64,000 nucleotides of DNA from Leptolyngbya ohadii IS1 (GCF_002215035.1 NZ_NKFP01000006.1:2261080-2325079); one strand, 5' to 3'; numbered from the stretch's first letter, positions 35,343-45,101 are shown. The notes: generated by a model from the sequence alone, not told the origin. Numbers and translations: made by a program.

Positions 35343-35482
35343 GTTTTTCGGGTGGGGGGAGTAGGGAGCAGGGGGCAGGGAGCGGGGGAGAGAAAGGCGA
35401 TCGGAATAGGCTGGTGTCTAAGCTCTGCCTGGATACTCTTAGCTGCGGCTCTGCCGCCCATTCTCATGTCTTCTCGCTAAGG
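35337..35482. repeat. G-rich low-complexity tract plus CTGGTGTCT-family repeat
   Basis: 35337-35397 is a GGGAGCAGGGGGCAGGGAGC-type tract. From 35411 follows a copy of the dispersed repeat (CTGGTGTCTAAGCTCTGCC ... GCGGCTCTGCCGC). Both fill the space between the convergent yjbQ-like and CLC genes and the second probably terminates transcription. Confidence 0.75.
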
Positions 35483-37366
35483 CTAATTCAGCAATGCAAC
35501 GGCTTCCGGCTGCGGTGGCTCGTACTGCTCTAACACCTGGCGCGTCTGGGCAAGACTGGCGGCAAGATCGATATCTGCCTGGGTCAAAAGTCCGATCGCC
35601 TGCTGGGGATTTTCACGATCGACGACGGGCAACTGATGCAGTCCTCTGGTCATCATCCGATCGGTAGCTTCAGGCAACGGCTCATCCGGGTAGGCGTAGA
35701 CCATTTTAGTAGTGCAGAGATCGGCGATCGGCTGCTGTAAGAGAGTCTCGCGGTCTTCGGCGGATTTCGATCGAGTAATCAGGCGATTCAGGTCATGCAG
35801 GGTAAGAATGCCGACTAGCTGTTCCTCCGCGTCTACAACTAGGGCACTGTGGCAGCGATGCTGGACAAACTGCTCGGCGGCGATCGCTAAAGTAGAATCG
35901 CTCCTGATCTGAAGGGGAGCCGGATGCATCACGTCTGCAACGGTCAGCAGGGCAATATCAGGACGCGGCAGAGTTTCGGGGGCGGGTTCGTTCTTCGTCG
36001 CGTTGTCGATCACCACCTTCGGTTCCAGATATTCCGCTGTCCAGATGCTCAGCCCGACCGCTGCCATCAGGGGCAACACAATCCGATAGTCGTTGGTTAG
36101 CTCGAACAGCAGCAAAATTGCCGTCAGCGGGGCACGCACACTCGCCGCCAGAAATGCCGCCATGCCCACCATCGCATACGCTGGAGGAGATGCCATATAG
36201 TCGTGCAGCATCGGTAAGCCGATCGCCAGAACTTTACCGTACACCGACCCTAGCGATGCCCCCAAAAACAGCGCAGGTGCAAACACACCGCCCACAAAGC
36301 CGCTGCCAAAGCTAATCGCCGTCAAAATCAGCTTCATGACCAGCAAAGCCACCACGAGCTGAAGCGGAAACTGCACGTCTTGCAGCATCGACTCGACCGT
36401 TTCGTAGCCCACGCCCAGGATTTGGGGCAGCTTCAGGGCAACCAGTCCCAGCACAATTCCGCCGATTACTGGATGCAGCGGTCTGGGAATCCGACCCATC
36501 CACTCCAGTCCAGCAACCTCTCCCGCAAAGCACCGTTGCGACAGACGCAGGGCGCGAATATGAATCAGGGAAAGCAAACTCGCCAGCAGCCCCAAACCGA
36601 CGTACAGCGGTAATTCCAGCAGGCTCCGCACTTCGTAGGCAGGTAAAGCAAAGGCAGGCTGTGCCCCCAGTCCAATTCGGGCAATCCACGCCGCGACCAC
36701 CGCCGCCAGCAAAACCACACTCGCCGCCGAGGCTGCAAAGGTGCTGCCCATCACCACTTCCAGGGCAAAAAACACTCCGGCGATCGGGGCATTAAACCCT
36801 GCCGCCAAACCCGCCGCAGCCCCCGCACTCAACAGCAGCCGTCTCCGCTCCTGCGATACCTGAAGCACCTGCCCCAGCAGCAGACTAAAGTACGCGCCAA
36901 TCTCCACACTCGGACCTTCGGGACCCAGCGATGCCCCGCTCCCCAGCGAAATCGAAGCGGCAACCATTTTTGTCACCGGATTGATCAGCAGCAGTTCGCG
37001 GCTTTCCTGCACGACTTCTAACAATCTTGTGAGTCCCGGACCAAAATCCTGCACCCGCCAGCGCATCAGCCCGACAATAATGCCGCCCAGAATCGGAATG
37101 AGGGCGATCGTCCAGTGCCCCCAAGCTGACAAAAAGCTGGACACCTCGCCAAACATCAAATGATGCGTCCACTGAATCAACGCCCGAAACAAAACTACTC
37201 CTGCCCCGGCTCCCGTTCCCACCAGAACTGCCAGCAGCAGCACGATCGCTTCTGGAGTGGGCTGAAGCCGTTTGAAGAATTGTTTGAGCCGTGAGGGTTC
37301 AGTTGGAGCAGAAGTATCGGGAGTGGACGGGCGCAGATGCCCCTCGGATTCAGTGATTGGGGTCAT
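35483..37366 (-). CDS. CLC chloride channel/antiporter with tandem CBS domains
   Basis: About 627 residues from ATG 37366; the frame is open 43 codons further but that part is not family-like. Signature selectivity-filter motifs are visible: GSGASLGPEGPSVEIGAYFS (G-S-G-x-S and G-x-E-G-P) and GSGFVGGVFAPALFLGA (G-x-F-x-P). About ten hydrophobic segments span 50-440. After that come two CBS domains (about 520-570, HPAPLQIRSDSTLAIAAEQF; and 585-640, DEPLPEATDRMMTRGLHQLP), which sense nucleotides or ionic strength. The transport-type glutamate (PEGP) is present, so H+/Cl- exchange is plausible. Confidence 0.91.
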   Translation of the reverse strand: MTPITESEGHLRPSTPDTSAPTEPSRLKQFFKRLQPTPEAIVLLLAVLVGTGAGAGVVLFRALIQWTHHLMFGEVSSFLSAWGHWTIALIPILGGIIVGLMRWRVQDFGPGLTRLLEVVQESRELLLINPVTKMVAASISLGSGASLGPEGPSVEIGAYFSLLLGQVLQVSQERRRLLLSAGAAAGLAAGFNAPIAGVFFALEVVMGSTFAASAASVVLLAAVVAAWIARIGLGAQPAFALPAYEVRSLLELPLYVGLGLLASLLSLIHIRALRLSQRCFAGEVAGLEWMGRIPRPLHPVIGGIVLGLVALKLPQILGVGYETVESMLQDVQFPLQLVVALLVMKLILTAISFGSGFVGGVFAPALFLGASLGSVYGKVLAIGLPMLHDYMASPPAYAMVGMAAFLAASVRAPLTAILLLFELTNDYRIVLPLMAAVGLSIWTAEYLEPKVVIDNATKNEPAPETLPRPDIALLTVADVMHPAPLQIRSDSTLAIAAEQFVQHRCHSALVVDAEEQLVGILTLHDLNRLITRSKSAEDRETLLQQPIADLCTTKMVYAYPDEPLPEATDRMMTRGLHQLPVVDRENPQQAIGLLTQADIDLAASLAQTRQVLEQYEPPQPEAVALLN

Positions 37367-37675
37367 GGGGCTTGGGGCAGAACTAGGCGGGACGGAAGCG
37401 GCGAGCAGGATACTTAATAGGATTATTAATCCACGGTTTCCCGGCGTTCGCTCAATTTTTATGGCAATGCAGAAATGGGGCGCACCCCCTTGCACAGATG
37501 CAACACCAACCGAAAAATCGCTCGAGATTAGGACGACCTACCCCTATTATTTTGCGCGATCGACGGGTGAAATAGGAGGTAATGTAGGGCACTTTCTGGC
37601 GATCGATTCTTGTGGCTCTGAACAGGTTTCTGTTTCTCGCTCTGACGGTCGTTTATGGATGATGCAACTCCGGTC

Positions 37676-37880
37676 CGCCCCCCTAGCCCCCCAATTCCGG
37701 GGGGAACCGAGCCAGGATGGTTTTTCTCCTAAATAGTGCTTGATGGATCTAGTGTCTGATGATCTTGTGTAGCTGAAGCTGAAATGGATCGATCGGTGAT
37801 CGATCGGTAGTTGTTTCACGCAATTCAACTACTATCTCGGTTCTGAAGTCCCCCAGAATTGGGGGATTTAGGGGGCGATC
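37676..37880. repeat. Two G/C-run palindromic repeats upstream of rpsB
   Basis: Copies at 37676-37713 (CCCCCTAGCCCCCCAATTCC then GGGGGGAACCGAGCC) and 37847-37880 (AGTCCCCCAGAATTGGGGGA then TTTAGGGGGCG). The whole gap 37367-38154 contains no gene; the rpsB promoter and leader must lie in its right part. Confidence 0.8.
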
Positions 37881-38154
37881 GGAACTTAGATACTCACAGA
37901 CTTGCTTTCATCACTTCATCCGAAGAATGGGGGCAATAGGCAGTTATCCGCACCTGAACCGAATGCCCAATCGCCCAAACGGTGCTGCCCCTGTGCTACC
38001 CTAGTAGAGTTGTCAAAAATCACACATCCAGAATTTCGGGTGTTTTTGCCCAATTTGCAAGCTCATTTGCATCGCTGAAGTCAGGCTTTACTGAAATTAC
38101 AGCAGGTGGCAGAGATACGGCTGGATGGCGGATTAACCCGAAAGGAGAAAATTC

Positions 38155-38937
38155 ATGCCCGTTGTTTCATTGGCTCAATTATTAGAGTCAGGGGTTCACT
38201 TTGGTCATCAGACGCGCCGCTGGAACCCCAAGATGGCTCCCTACATCTACACCGCTCGGAACGGCGTTCACATCATTGACCTGGTGCAGACCGCCCAACT
38301 GATGGAGGAAGCTTATACCTACCTCCGCAATGCCTCCGAGCAAGGGAAGCGCGTTCTATTTATTGGTACGAAGCGTCAGGCAGCCGGAATTATTGCTCAG
38401 GAAGCAAGCCGCTGCGGTGCGTTCTATGTAAACCAGCGCTGGCTGGGCGGAATGCTGACCAACTGGGCGACGATCAAAACCCGCGTCGATCGCATGAAGG
38501 AACTGGAGCGCAGACAGGAAACAGGCGCACTGGATCTGCTGCCGAAGAAAGAAGCGGCGGTTCTGCGTCGGGAACTGGAGAAGCTGCAAAAGTACCTCGG
38601 CGGGATTCGCGGAATGCGGAAGCTCCCGGATATTGTGGTGCTGGTAGACCAGCGGCGGGAATACAACGCCGTTCACGAGTGCCAGAAGCTCAATATTCCG
38701 ATCGTCTCTCTGCTGGATACTAACTGTGATCCGGATACGGCGGATATTCCGATTCCAGCAAACGATGACGCGATTCGATCGATCAAACTCATCGTCGGCA
38801 AACTGGCAGACGCGATCTACGAAGGTCGTCACGGTGAGCTTGACGCAGAGGAAGAGTTCGAGGACTACGAAGGCGCGGAAGAAGAGTTCGAGTACGAAGA
38901 AACCGAGTTTGTCGAAGAAGAAGAATCCGAATCGTAA
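38155..38937 (+). CDS. rpsB: 30S ribosomal protein S2
   Basis: Small-subunit ribosomal protein S2, 260 residues, typical start [20 protein letters not shown] followed by [17 protein letters not shown] and the later [23 protein letters not shown] lies eight bases before the ATG, an ideal ribosome site. The C-terminus carries an acidic tail of about 35 residues ([18 protein letters not shown]) beyond the conserved core, as in several cyanobacteria. tsf follows after 380 bp, the usual pairing. Confidence 0.98.
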   Translation: MPVVSLAQLLESGVHFGHQTRRWNPKMAPYIYTARNGVHIIDLVQTAQLMEEAYTYLRNASEQGKRVLFIGTKRQAAGIIAQEASRCGAFYVNQRWLGGMLTNWATIKTRVDRMKELERRQETGALDLLPKKEAAVLRRELEKLQKYLGGIRGMRKLPDIVVLVDQRREYNAVHECQKLNIPIVSLLDTNCDPDTADIPIPANDDAIRSIKLIVGKLADAIYEGRHGELDAEEEFEDYEGAEEEFEYEETEFVEEEESES

Positions 38938-39080
38938 ATTTAGCGAAAAGTGACAGAGGTAAGGTTTCTCGTATTGACCAATACTTGCATCGTTTGCTTC
39001 TGCCTCTTTTCCGATAGGTTTATTGGTGACGGATTTTCTGGGGATGACTTTGAGAGGGGTTTGGTTGGGTGTTTGAGATC

Positions 39081-39222
39081 CTGCACGCCCCCTAAATCCC
39101 CCAAGTTTGGGGGACTTTGAAACGTTAGAACTGACTTTTGCAAACAGAATGATTGCATCGGCTCGGTTCCCCCATTCGCTCCTCAAGAGCGGAAAAAATA
39201 GATGGGGGGCTAGGGGGACGAG
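39081..39222. repeat. Two palindromic G/C-run repeats between rpsB and tsf
   Basis: 39081-39125 (CCCCCTAAATCCCCCAAGTT then TGGGGGACTTTGAAACG) and 39163-39222 (GGTTCCCCCATTCGCTCCTC ... ATGGGGGGCTAGGGGG). They lie inside the rpsB-tsf operon spacer and could shape mRNA processing there. Confidence 0.8.
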
Positions 39223-39318
39223 TTCGGAGGGCAGAAACTTAAACAGCCTTTCAAGTCATCCCACAGAACAAAATTATGCAAATCTCATCCAACGCATATA
39301 GGTAGGAACGGAAGCATC

Positions 39319-39981
39319 ATGGCGGAGATACCAGCAAAACTCGTCAAGCAATTGCGCGATAAGACGAACGCAGGGTTTGGAGACTGTAAGAAAGCTCTGG
39401 AAGCCACCGATGGCGATATGGAAAAGGCGATCGAATGGCTCCGTCAGAAAGGGATTACGAAGGCAGAGAAGGCTGCGGGGAAGATCACGGCTGAGGGCTT
39501 GGTCGGCAGCTATATCCACATCGGCGGTCGCGTGGGCGTACTGGTAGAAGTGAACTGCCAGACGGACTTCGTGGCAAGAAACGAAGAGTTTCAGGCATTG
39601 GTGAAAGACATCGCCATGCAGATTGCCGCTTACCAGAACGTCGAGTACGTCCGCGTGGAAGATATCCCGGCTGACGTGATCGAGAAAGAAAAGTCGATCG
39701 AGATGGGTAAGGACGACCTGGGCAACAAGCCGGAAGCCGTTCGTGCCAAGATCGTAGAAGGACGGATCGAGAAGCGCCTCAAGGAACTGTCGCTGATGGA
39801 TCAGCCTTACATTAAGGATCAGACGATCACGGTGGGCGAACTGCTGAAGCAGAAGATTGCCAGCATCGGCGAAAACATTCAGGTGCGCCGCTTTGTCCGC
39901 TATGTGATGGGCGAAGGCATCGAGAAGCAGGAAGAGGATTTTGCCGCAGAGGTAGCCGCTCAAACGGGCACCAAGGGATAA
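39319..39981 (+). CDS. tsf: Elongation factor Ts
   Basis: Guanine-nucleotide exchange factor for EF-Tu, 220 residues, the short cyanobacterial/plastid form with one core subdomain. It begins [20 protein letters not shown], then [20 protein letters not shown] (UBA-like N domain), [20 protein letters not shown] and [16 protein letters not shown], both EF-Ts signatures. A rho-independent terminator follows. Same strand as rpsB. Confidence 0.98.
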   Translation: MAEIPAKLVKQLRDKTNAGFGDCKKALEATDGDMEKAIEWLRQKGITKAEKAAGKITAEGLVGSYIHIGGRVGVLVEVNCQTDFVARNEEFQALVKDIAMQIAAYQNVEYVRVEDIPADVIEKEKSIEMGKDDLGNKPEAVRAKIVEGRIEKRLKELSLMDQPYIKDQTITVGELLKQKIASIGENIQVRRFVRYVMGEGIEKQEEDFAAEVAAQTGTKG

Positions 39982-40023
39982 GCCTAATTTCTGCTAGGTT
40001 TGAACGCTGATATAGACTGGGCG

Positions 40024-40073
40024 ATGGGCGATCGGATAGAAGTGATTTCTGCGATCGTTCTTCGCCCATTTTG
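40024..40073 (+). terminator. Terminator after tsf
   Basis: Outer stem ATGGGCGA / TCGCCCAT (40024-40031 and 40062-40069) with an inner CGATC pairing, followed by TTTT. It starts 42 bases after the tsf stop and would separate tsf from the downstream acidic-protein/recG unit. Confidence 0.7.
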
Positions 40074-40187
40074 CTGACGGTTCTGCTAATAAAGTTTTGC
40101 GGACAGAAGTTTTGCTGATAAAGGTTCAGCTGAACAAAATTACTACTCTGACAAGCTATCCTGACAGAAGGATGAGGAATCGGATCG

Positions 40188-41399
40188 ATGGTGAGAAGCC
40201 TTAACCAGATAGAACAGGAAATGGCAGCCCTCCAGGAGACGGTTGCCTCGATCGCCGGAGAGTTTCACGACGCTTACGGGCAATATTTGGACGCGCTTGG
40301 ACAGGCGGTGCGGCAGCAGCTAATTTTAGCCTCCTATCATCTCTGCACCCACGGCTATCCCGATGCGTTCCTCAGTCTGACCTTTAACCAGCGGCAGGAA
40401 CTTCAGCAACAGCTGCGTCAGCTCAGCCAGCAGGCACAGGACGATATTGCAAATCATCTTCAGCCGATCGTCCCCCGTGATTTGTCCGGGCAGCAGCTTA
40501 TGGACGACAGCGAGGAGGAAGAGGACGACGAAGAGGACGAAGAAGAAGAGGACGAAGAACTAGACCTTGATGAGGCGATCGATCGCAGTTCCATCACTGA
40601 GGCGAGAATATCGCAGGATTTTGGCGATATGGATCTACCCACGGCGCTACGCTTCATCCAGAAGGCAATGGCATCCCAGCGATCGGAATCGGAGGACTCC
40701 CAATCAGAGCCTTCCCCGCCTGATACAGCGTCCGAGCAGCCCCAGTCCGATGATCCGCAGATCGATAACCTAACGCCCGACACCGCATCAGAGAACGTCG
40801 CATCCGACCCGTTATCGATCGAACCTCCTGAAGCAGCCTCCAATGAGTCCGGTGAGGAGTCCGATAAAGAATCAGACGATCGCTTCGCGCAGCCGCCCCA
40901 GGCAGATCGCCCCACTGATTCATCAAGCGAGCAACCGCCGATCGAAGACCGTCCTCTAACACCAAAGGATTTACTCTACTGGCAGGACAGAACGGAGAAA
41001 GCGATCATGGCGATGCTGTATGAGCTATCCCATGCGGCAAATCGGATGCTCCATCGGGCAAAGGTGCTGCCGAATCAGCTACCGGAACCGATTTTAGAAG
41101 TGGCGGCAAAGTCGGAAATGAGTGCGGAAACAATGGCAAGTCCGCCCAACCTGCTGAGCCTGATGATCGAAGCCCGACCGGAGGGCAGCAAGCGATCGAC
41201 CATGACTCCGATTGTTGTGGTGCGGCTGCGGCTCTCGGAAATCGAATTTGCCAACAGCAGCGTTAGCGTCTGGCGATCGCGGATTCGGGAACTGTCTGCC
41301 CGTCTCAGTAAGGTGGGACGAGATTATTATCAGAAGCAGAAAGAGCGATCGGTTGCTCAGGCGGAGGCGGCTTGGCGATCGAGTTGGTATGAAGGCTAG
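40188..41399 (+). CDS. Conserved acidic protein of unknown function between tsf and recG
   Basis: 403 residues. The N-terminal part (about 1-100) is helical and Gln-rich (QRQELQQQLRQLSQQAQDDI). A run of Asp/Glu with few other residues follows at about 104-128 (EEEEDDEEDEEEEDEELDLD). Then comes a Ser/Pro/Asp/Gln-rich low-complexity stretch to about 255, and a folded C-terminal half (DLLYWQDRTEKAIMAMLYEL, RLRLSEIEFANSSVSVWRSR). No known enzyme motif. A gene at this place next to recG is common in cyanobacteria, which suggests a lineage-specific conserved role. It ends 38 bases before recG. Confidence 0.8.
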   Translation: MVRSLNQIEQEMAALQETVASIAGEFHDAYGQYLDALGQAVRQQLILASYHLCTHGYPDAFLSLTFNQRQELQQQLRQLSQQAQDDIANHLQPIVPRDLSGQQLMDDSEEEEDDEEDEEEEDEELDLDEAIDRSSITEARISQDFGDMDLPTALRFIQKAMASQRSESEDSQSEPSPPDTASEQPQSDDPQIDNLTPDTASENVASDPLSIEPPEAASNESGEESDKESDDRFAQPPQADRPTDSSSEQPPIEDRPLTPKDLLYWQDRTEKAIMAMLYELSHAANRMLHRAKVLPNQLPEPILEVAAKSEMSAETMASPPNLLSLMIEARPEGSKRSTMTPIVVVRLRLSEIEFANSSVSVWRSRIRELSARLSKVGRDYYQKQKERSVAQAEAAWRSSWYEG

Positions 41400-41437
41400 T
41401 CAGGATAATCAGAGCGGGGGCGGTAACACAGCAGATT

Positions 41438-43999
41438 ATGGATTGGCTCAGACTGCAAAAGGCACTCTCGGTTGAGGCAGACAGCGGATTTAATGATCTG
41501 CGGGGGAATCAGTATCGCTTCAGCGAGTTTCTCAGCCTGAGTCTCAATCAGCCGCCGACCGGGTTGCCAATGGCGGAACGCAGACGGTTTCGCGAAATTG
41601 CGGATCAGTTTACCGAATACGCCGATCTGTCCTTTGCTCAGCGGCAGCATCTTGTGGCGGAAACGCGCCGTTTGCTGCACAATTCCCGGAAGCAGGTGGA
41701 GCAGGCTGAAGCGGTACAGTCGGTTCCACAGTCGGTTTCGCAGTCTTCTTCTCAGCCGGACAGCGGGACAGCGATCGTATTGGGTCGATCGGCAAATGGT
41801 CAATCCATAACCGTGGCAGAGCCTTCGGCAAAGACAAGCAAGCAAACTGCGGTTAAAACGCCGCGTACCGTGCCCCTGGTGAAGTCCGATCGCAAAGGGA
41901 AAGTCACTCTCGATCAGGCAGTCACCTATCTGCCGGGAATCGGGGCGAAAAATAGCGAAAAGCTGGCACGACTGGGCATTCTGACGGTTCGCGATCTGCT
42001 GTTTTACTATCCGCGTGATCACATCAACTATGCGCGGCAGGTCAACATTCGATCGCTAGAGCCAGGAGAAACTGTGACGCTGATTGCTACGGTGAAAAGC
42101 TGTACCTGCTTCACCAGTCCGAAAAACAGCAAGCTAACGATTTTTCAGCTCACGGTGGCAGACCAGACCGGACGACTTAAGCTCAGCCGTTTCTTTGCCG
42201 GAACTCGCTATACAAGGGGCTGGCAGGAACAGCAGAAAAAACTCTACCCGCCGGGGGTCGTGATCGCCGCTTCGGGGCTGGTGAAGAAGGACAAGTATGG
42301 GGCGACGCTGGAAGATCCGCAGATTGAGGTGATCGATCATTCGGGAGCGTCGATCGATTCGCTGAAAGTGGGGCGAATTGTACCGATTTATCCGCTGGGT
42401 GACGGGGTAGAAGCCGATCTAGTGCGGAAAGCGGTGGTGTCTGCCCTGCCTGCCGTTTCGCAGATTCAAGATCCCCTGCCGGAGGGACTGCGGAAAAAGT
42501 ATGAGCTGATGGGATTGCAGGAGGCGATCGGCGCAATTCACTATCCGGCAAACGAAGAGGCACTGAATGCGTCTCGTCGGCGATTGGTGTTTGATGAGTT
42601 TTTCTATTTGCAGCTTGGACTCCTGCGGCGCAAACAGCAGCAAAAGAAGGAGACGACCGCAACCCTCGCACCCACAGGGCAGCTAATCGAGCAGTTCTAC
42701 GAGGTCTTGCCCTTCAAATTCACGGATGCTCAGCGGCGGGTCGTCAACGAAATCCTCACCGATTTGCAGAAGCCTACACCGATGAATCGACTGGTACAGG
42801 GGGATGTGGGATCGGGGAAAACCGTGGTGGCGGTGGTGGCAATCCTGGCGGCGATTCAGTCCGGCTTCCAGGCGGCGCTGATGGCTCCCACGGAAGTTTT
42901 GGCGGAGCAGCATTATCGGAAGCTTGTAAGCTGGTTTAACCTGCTGCATCTGCCCGTCGAGCTACTGACTGGATCAACCAAGGTTTCTAAGCGGCGCAAA
43001 CTGCTGGCGGAGCTTTCCACAGGAGAACTGCCTCTGCTGGTCGGAACCCATGCCCTGATCGAAGACCCGGTACAGTTTCAGCGGTTGGGACTGGTGGTGA
43101 TCGATGAGCAGCATCGCTTCGGGGTGGGACAGCGGGCAAGGCTTCAGCAGAAGGGTGACTATCCCCACGTCCTGACGATGACGGCAACTCCGATTCCCCG
43201 CACCCTGGCTCTAACGCTGCACGGCGACTTAGACGTAAGCCAGATCGATGAACTGCCGCCCGGACGGAAAGCGATTCAAACCACCGTCCTCACTGGAAAG
43301 GATCGCAACCACGCCTATGACCTGATTCGGCGGGAAGTGGCGCAGGGACGACAGGTGTATGTGGTGCTGCCGCTGGTAGACGAGTCAGAAAAGCTGGATC
43401 TGAAGTCGGCGATCGAGGAATATCAGCACCTCAGCGAAGGGGTCTTTCCTGAATTCTCGGTGGGTCTGCTGCACGGGCGCATGAGTTCGGCGGAGAAGGA
43501 GGAAGCGATCGGCAAATTCCGCGATAACGAGACTCAAATTATTGTTTCTACGACGGTGATTGAGGTAGGGGTGGATGTTCCCAACGCGACGGTGATGCTG
43601 ATCGAACACGCCGATCGATTCGGGCTGTCCCAGTTGCACCAGCTACGCGGACGGGTGGGCAGGGGGGGCAGCCAGTCTTTCTGTTTGCTGATGAATACCT
43701 CGAAGAATCAGACGGCTAATCAGCGGCTTAAGGTGATGGAGCAATCGCAGGACGGCTTCTTCATCGCGGAGATGGATCTGCGGTTTCGGGGACCGGGGGA
43801 AGTGCTGGGGATGCGGCAGTCTGGCTTACCGGATTTTGCCCTGGCGCGACTGGTGGAAGATCAGGATGTGTTGCAGGTGGCACGGGACGCAGCAGAAGCG
43901 GTGATGGAAAAGGATGCCACGCTGGAACGCTGGGCGGCGATGAAGGCAGAGTTAGAGTATCGCTATCGGAAACTGCTGGGCGGAATGATTTTGACCTAG
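41438..43999 (+). CDS. recG: ATP-dependent DNA helicase RecG
   Basis: Branch-migrating SF2 helicase that processes stalled replication forks and Holliday junctions. 853 residues, longer than E. coli RecG because of an N-terminal extension of about 150 residues seen in cyanobacteria. The wedge/OB domain begins at TYLPGIGAKNSEKLARLGIL. Helicase motifs: I GDVGSGKTVVA, Ia MAPTEVLAEQHY, II IDEQHRFGVGQR, III MTATPIPRTLAL, and IV-VI ending in QLHQLRGRVGRGG, then the TRG-like FRGPGEVLGMRQSG. It follows the acidic protein gene in the same direction. Confidence 0.97.
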   Translation: MDWLRLQKALSVEADSGFNDLRGNQYRFSEFLSLSLNQPPTGLPMAERRRFREIADQFTEYADLSFAQRQHLVAETRRLLHNSRKQVEQAEAVQSVPQSVSQSSSQPDSGTAIVLGRSANGQSITVAEPSAKTSKQTAVKTPRTVPLVKSDRKGKVTLDQAVTYLPGIGAKNSEKLARLGILTVRDLLFYYPRDHINYARQVNIRSLEPGETVTLIATVKSCTCFTSPKNSKLTIFQLTVADQTGRLKLSRFFAGTRYTRGWQEQQKKLYPPGVVIAASGLVKKDKYGATLEDPQIEVIDHSGASIDSLKVGRIVPIYPLGDGVEADLVRKAVVSALPAVSQIQDPLPEGLRKKYELMGLQEAIGAIHYPANEEALNASRRRLVFDEFFYLQLGLLRRKQQQKKETTATLAPTGQLIEQFYEVLPFKFTDAQRRVVNEILTDLQKPTPMNRLVQGDVGSGKTVVAVVAILAAIQSGFQAALMAPTEVLAEQHYRKLVSWFNLLHLPVELLTGSTKVSKRRKLLAELSTGELPLLVGTHALIEDPVQFQRLGLVVIDEQHRFGVGQRARLQQKGDYPHVLTMTATPIPRTLALTLHGDLDVSQIDELPPGRKAIQTTVLTGKDRNHAYDLIRREVAQGRQVYVVLPLVDESEKLDLKSAIEEYQHLSEGVFPEFSVGLLHGRMSSAEKEEAIGKFRDNETQIIVSTTVIEVGVDVPNATVMLIEHADRFGLSQLHQLRGRVGRGGSQSFCLLMNTSKNQTANQRLKVMEQSQDGFFIAEMDLRFRGPGEVLGMRQSGLPDFALARLVEDQDVLQVARDAAEAVMEKDATLERWAAMKAELEYRYRKLLGGMILT

Positions 44000-44010
44000 C
44001 GGGAATTGAT

Positions 44011-44050
44011 CTGCCCCCCTAGCCCCCCAATTCTGGGGGGAACCGAGCCA
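44011..44050. repeat. G/C-run palindromic repeat after recG
   Basis: CCCCCCTAGCCCCCCAATTC then TGGGGGGAACCGAGCC, nearly identical to the copy at 37676. It starts 12 bases after the recG stop and can serve as a terminator hairpin; the insertion sequence lies 12 bases further on. Confidence 0.85.
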
Positions 44051-44077
44051 ACACAAACAGTAGACCTCCTGCACGAA

Positions 44078-44626
44078 TCAGGAGGGATGTGCCAGTTCGT
44101 AGTTGAGCAGTCCCGCAATCAAGTTCAAGCGCAAGCCAAATCGCCGCCTTCGATTGCGGTAGCGTCCTGAGAAGATGCGAAACACCTTGAAGCGACGAAT
44201 CACATGCTCGACTCGCACCCGCAGTTTGGCTAATGCCCGATTATGCTGCTTTTCGTCTGGAGCTAATGGCTGCTTGCGCGGCTTCTTGGTGGGCGTACAA
44301 GCCCCCGCGTGACGCTTGGCAAACCCCTGATACCCTCGGTCGGCTAAACATAACTGCGATGAAACAAAGGGTAAACGGCTGCGCTTGAGCAGTTTGAAGT
44401 CATGGGTCTTGCCTTTGTCAGTGGCGGTGGCAATCACTTGCCCCGTGTCAAAATCCACCAGCAGTTGCGCCTTCAGCGTATGGCATTTTTGCTTGCCACT
44501 GTAGTAGCGTTTCTGTTTTTTTTCGGGCGTTCGATTTCGACCTCGCCCACATCCACCAGCAGCACCTTCCATTCCCAGCCCGGTTGGTACAACTGCCGCT
44601 GGCTCGGTAAGCGAAACTTGCCGCAT
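44078..44626 (-). CDS. IS5-family transposase, C-terminal part (OrfB)
   Basis: Carries the second and third residues of the DDE triad: CLADRGYQGFAKRH (Asp, about residue 93) and RVRVEHVIRRFKVFRIF (Glu, about residue 139), after the YYSGKQKCHTLKAQLLVDF stretch. The part of the frame before the A8 run (44526-44626) is the out-of-phase shadow of OrfA, so expression is expected by -1 frameshift from OrfA, not from its own start. Confidence 0.9.
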   Translation of the reverse strand: MRQVSLTEPAAVVPTGLGMEGAAGGCGRGRNRTPEKKQKRYYSGKQKCHTLKAQLLVDFDTGQVIATATDKGKTHDFKLLKRSRLPFVSSQLCLADRGYQGFAKRHAGACTPTKKPRKQPLAPDEKQHNRALAKLRVRVEHVIRRFKVFRIFSGRYRNRRRRFGLRLNLIAGLLNYELAHPS

Positions 44627-44907
44627 TTGACGAGGATGTCTTCGACTTTCCTGATGATGCGCCCTACTGTCGTTTCATGCATCCCCCAACTCGTGCCGAT
44701 GTGAAATTGGGTGCGATACTCCCGCCAATATTCCAATGCCACCAGCAGTTGGTCTTCTACACTCAGCTTGTTTTGTCCGCCTCGCTTGCCCTGGCGTTCC
44801 AGGTGGGGACGCAACTCCTCGACCATTTCGTCGAAAGTCTGACGGCTTACGCCGCACAATCGCTTGAATTCTCCGGCACTCAGGCGTTCCAGTTCTCGGT
44901 AGGGCAT
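44473..44907 (-). CDS. IS5-family transposase, N-terminal part (OrfA)
   Basis: 144 residues beginning MPYRELERLSAGEFKRLCGV, with a helix-turn-helix region (SVEDQLLVALEYWREYRTQF ... TVGRIIRKVEDIL) and the first catalytic Asp in VLLVDVGEVEIERP. Immediately after the codons for ERP is a run of eight A; a -1 shift there joins the OrfB frame as KKQKRYYSGKQKCHT, restoring a continuous transposase. Without the shift OrfA ends 20 residues later. Confidence 0.9.
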   Translation of the reverse strand: MPYRELERLSAGEFKRLCGVSRQTFDEMVEELRPHLERQGKRGGQNKLSVEDQLLVALEYWREYRTQFHIGTSWGMHETTVGRIIRKVEDILVKCGKFRLPSQRQLYQPGWEWKVLLVDVGEVEIERPKKNRNATTVASKNAIR

Positions 44908-45033
44908 GGCTATTCCTCCTTGAACTTACTTCTGCCATGCTCACTCCGTTTTTGCAAGCCTCTTGCCCCAACTGGCACACTCTCCACCATTCATGCAGGA
45001 GGTCTAGTCTTTTTGTTCCAGGAAAGCCTGACG

Positions 45034-45101
45034 TTTCAAAGTCCCCCCTCGATCCTCAGGAGCGGCAATCAATAAATGGGGGATTTAGGGGGCGGTGCAG
45101 G
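45034..45101. repeat. G/C-run palindromic repeat right of the IS
   Basis: CAAAGTCCCCCCTCGATCCT, AGGAGCGG and ATGGGGGATTTAGGGGGCGG form inverted arms, similar to 39163-39222. The remaining gap to 45278 has no gene. Confidence 0.75.

Larger units (their letters stand above)
44063..45004 (-). mobile_element. IS5-family insertion sequence, complete, 942 bp
   Basis: Ends carry inverted repeats starting GACCTCCTGCA (11 perfect, about 27 of 35 matching including TGTGCCAGTT), flanked by a TA duplication (44061-44062 and 45005-45006), as expected for the IS427-like part of the IS5 family. Two overlapping minus-strand frames code for the DDE transposase. Both frames are open and both ends intact, so it may still be mobile. 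Confidence 0.93.

Noticed and set aside
38356-39186. 276-codon minus-strand frame
   Set aside because: Antisense to rpsB, ending in the repeat-filled spacer; Phe/Leu-rich because it reads the acidic tail backwards.
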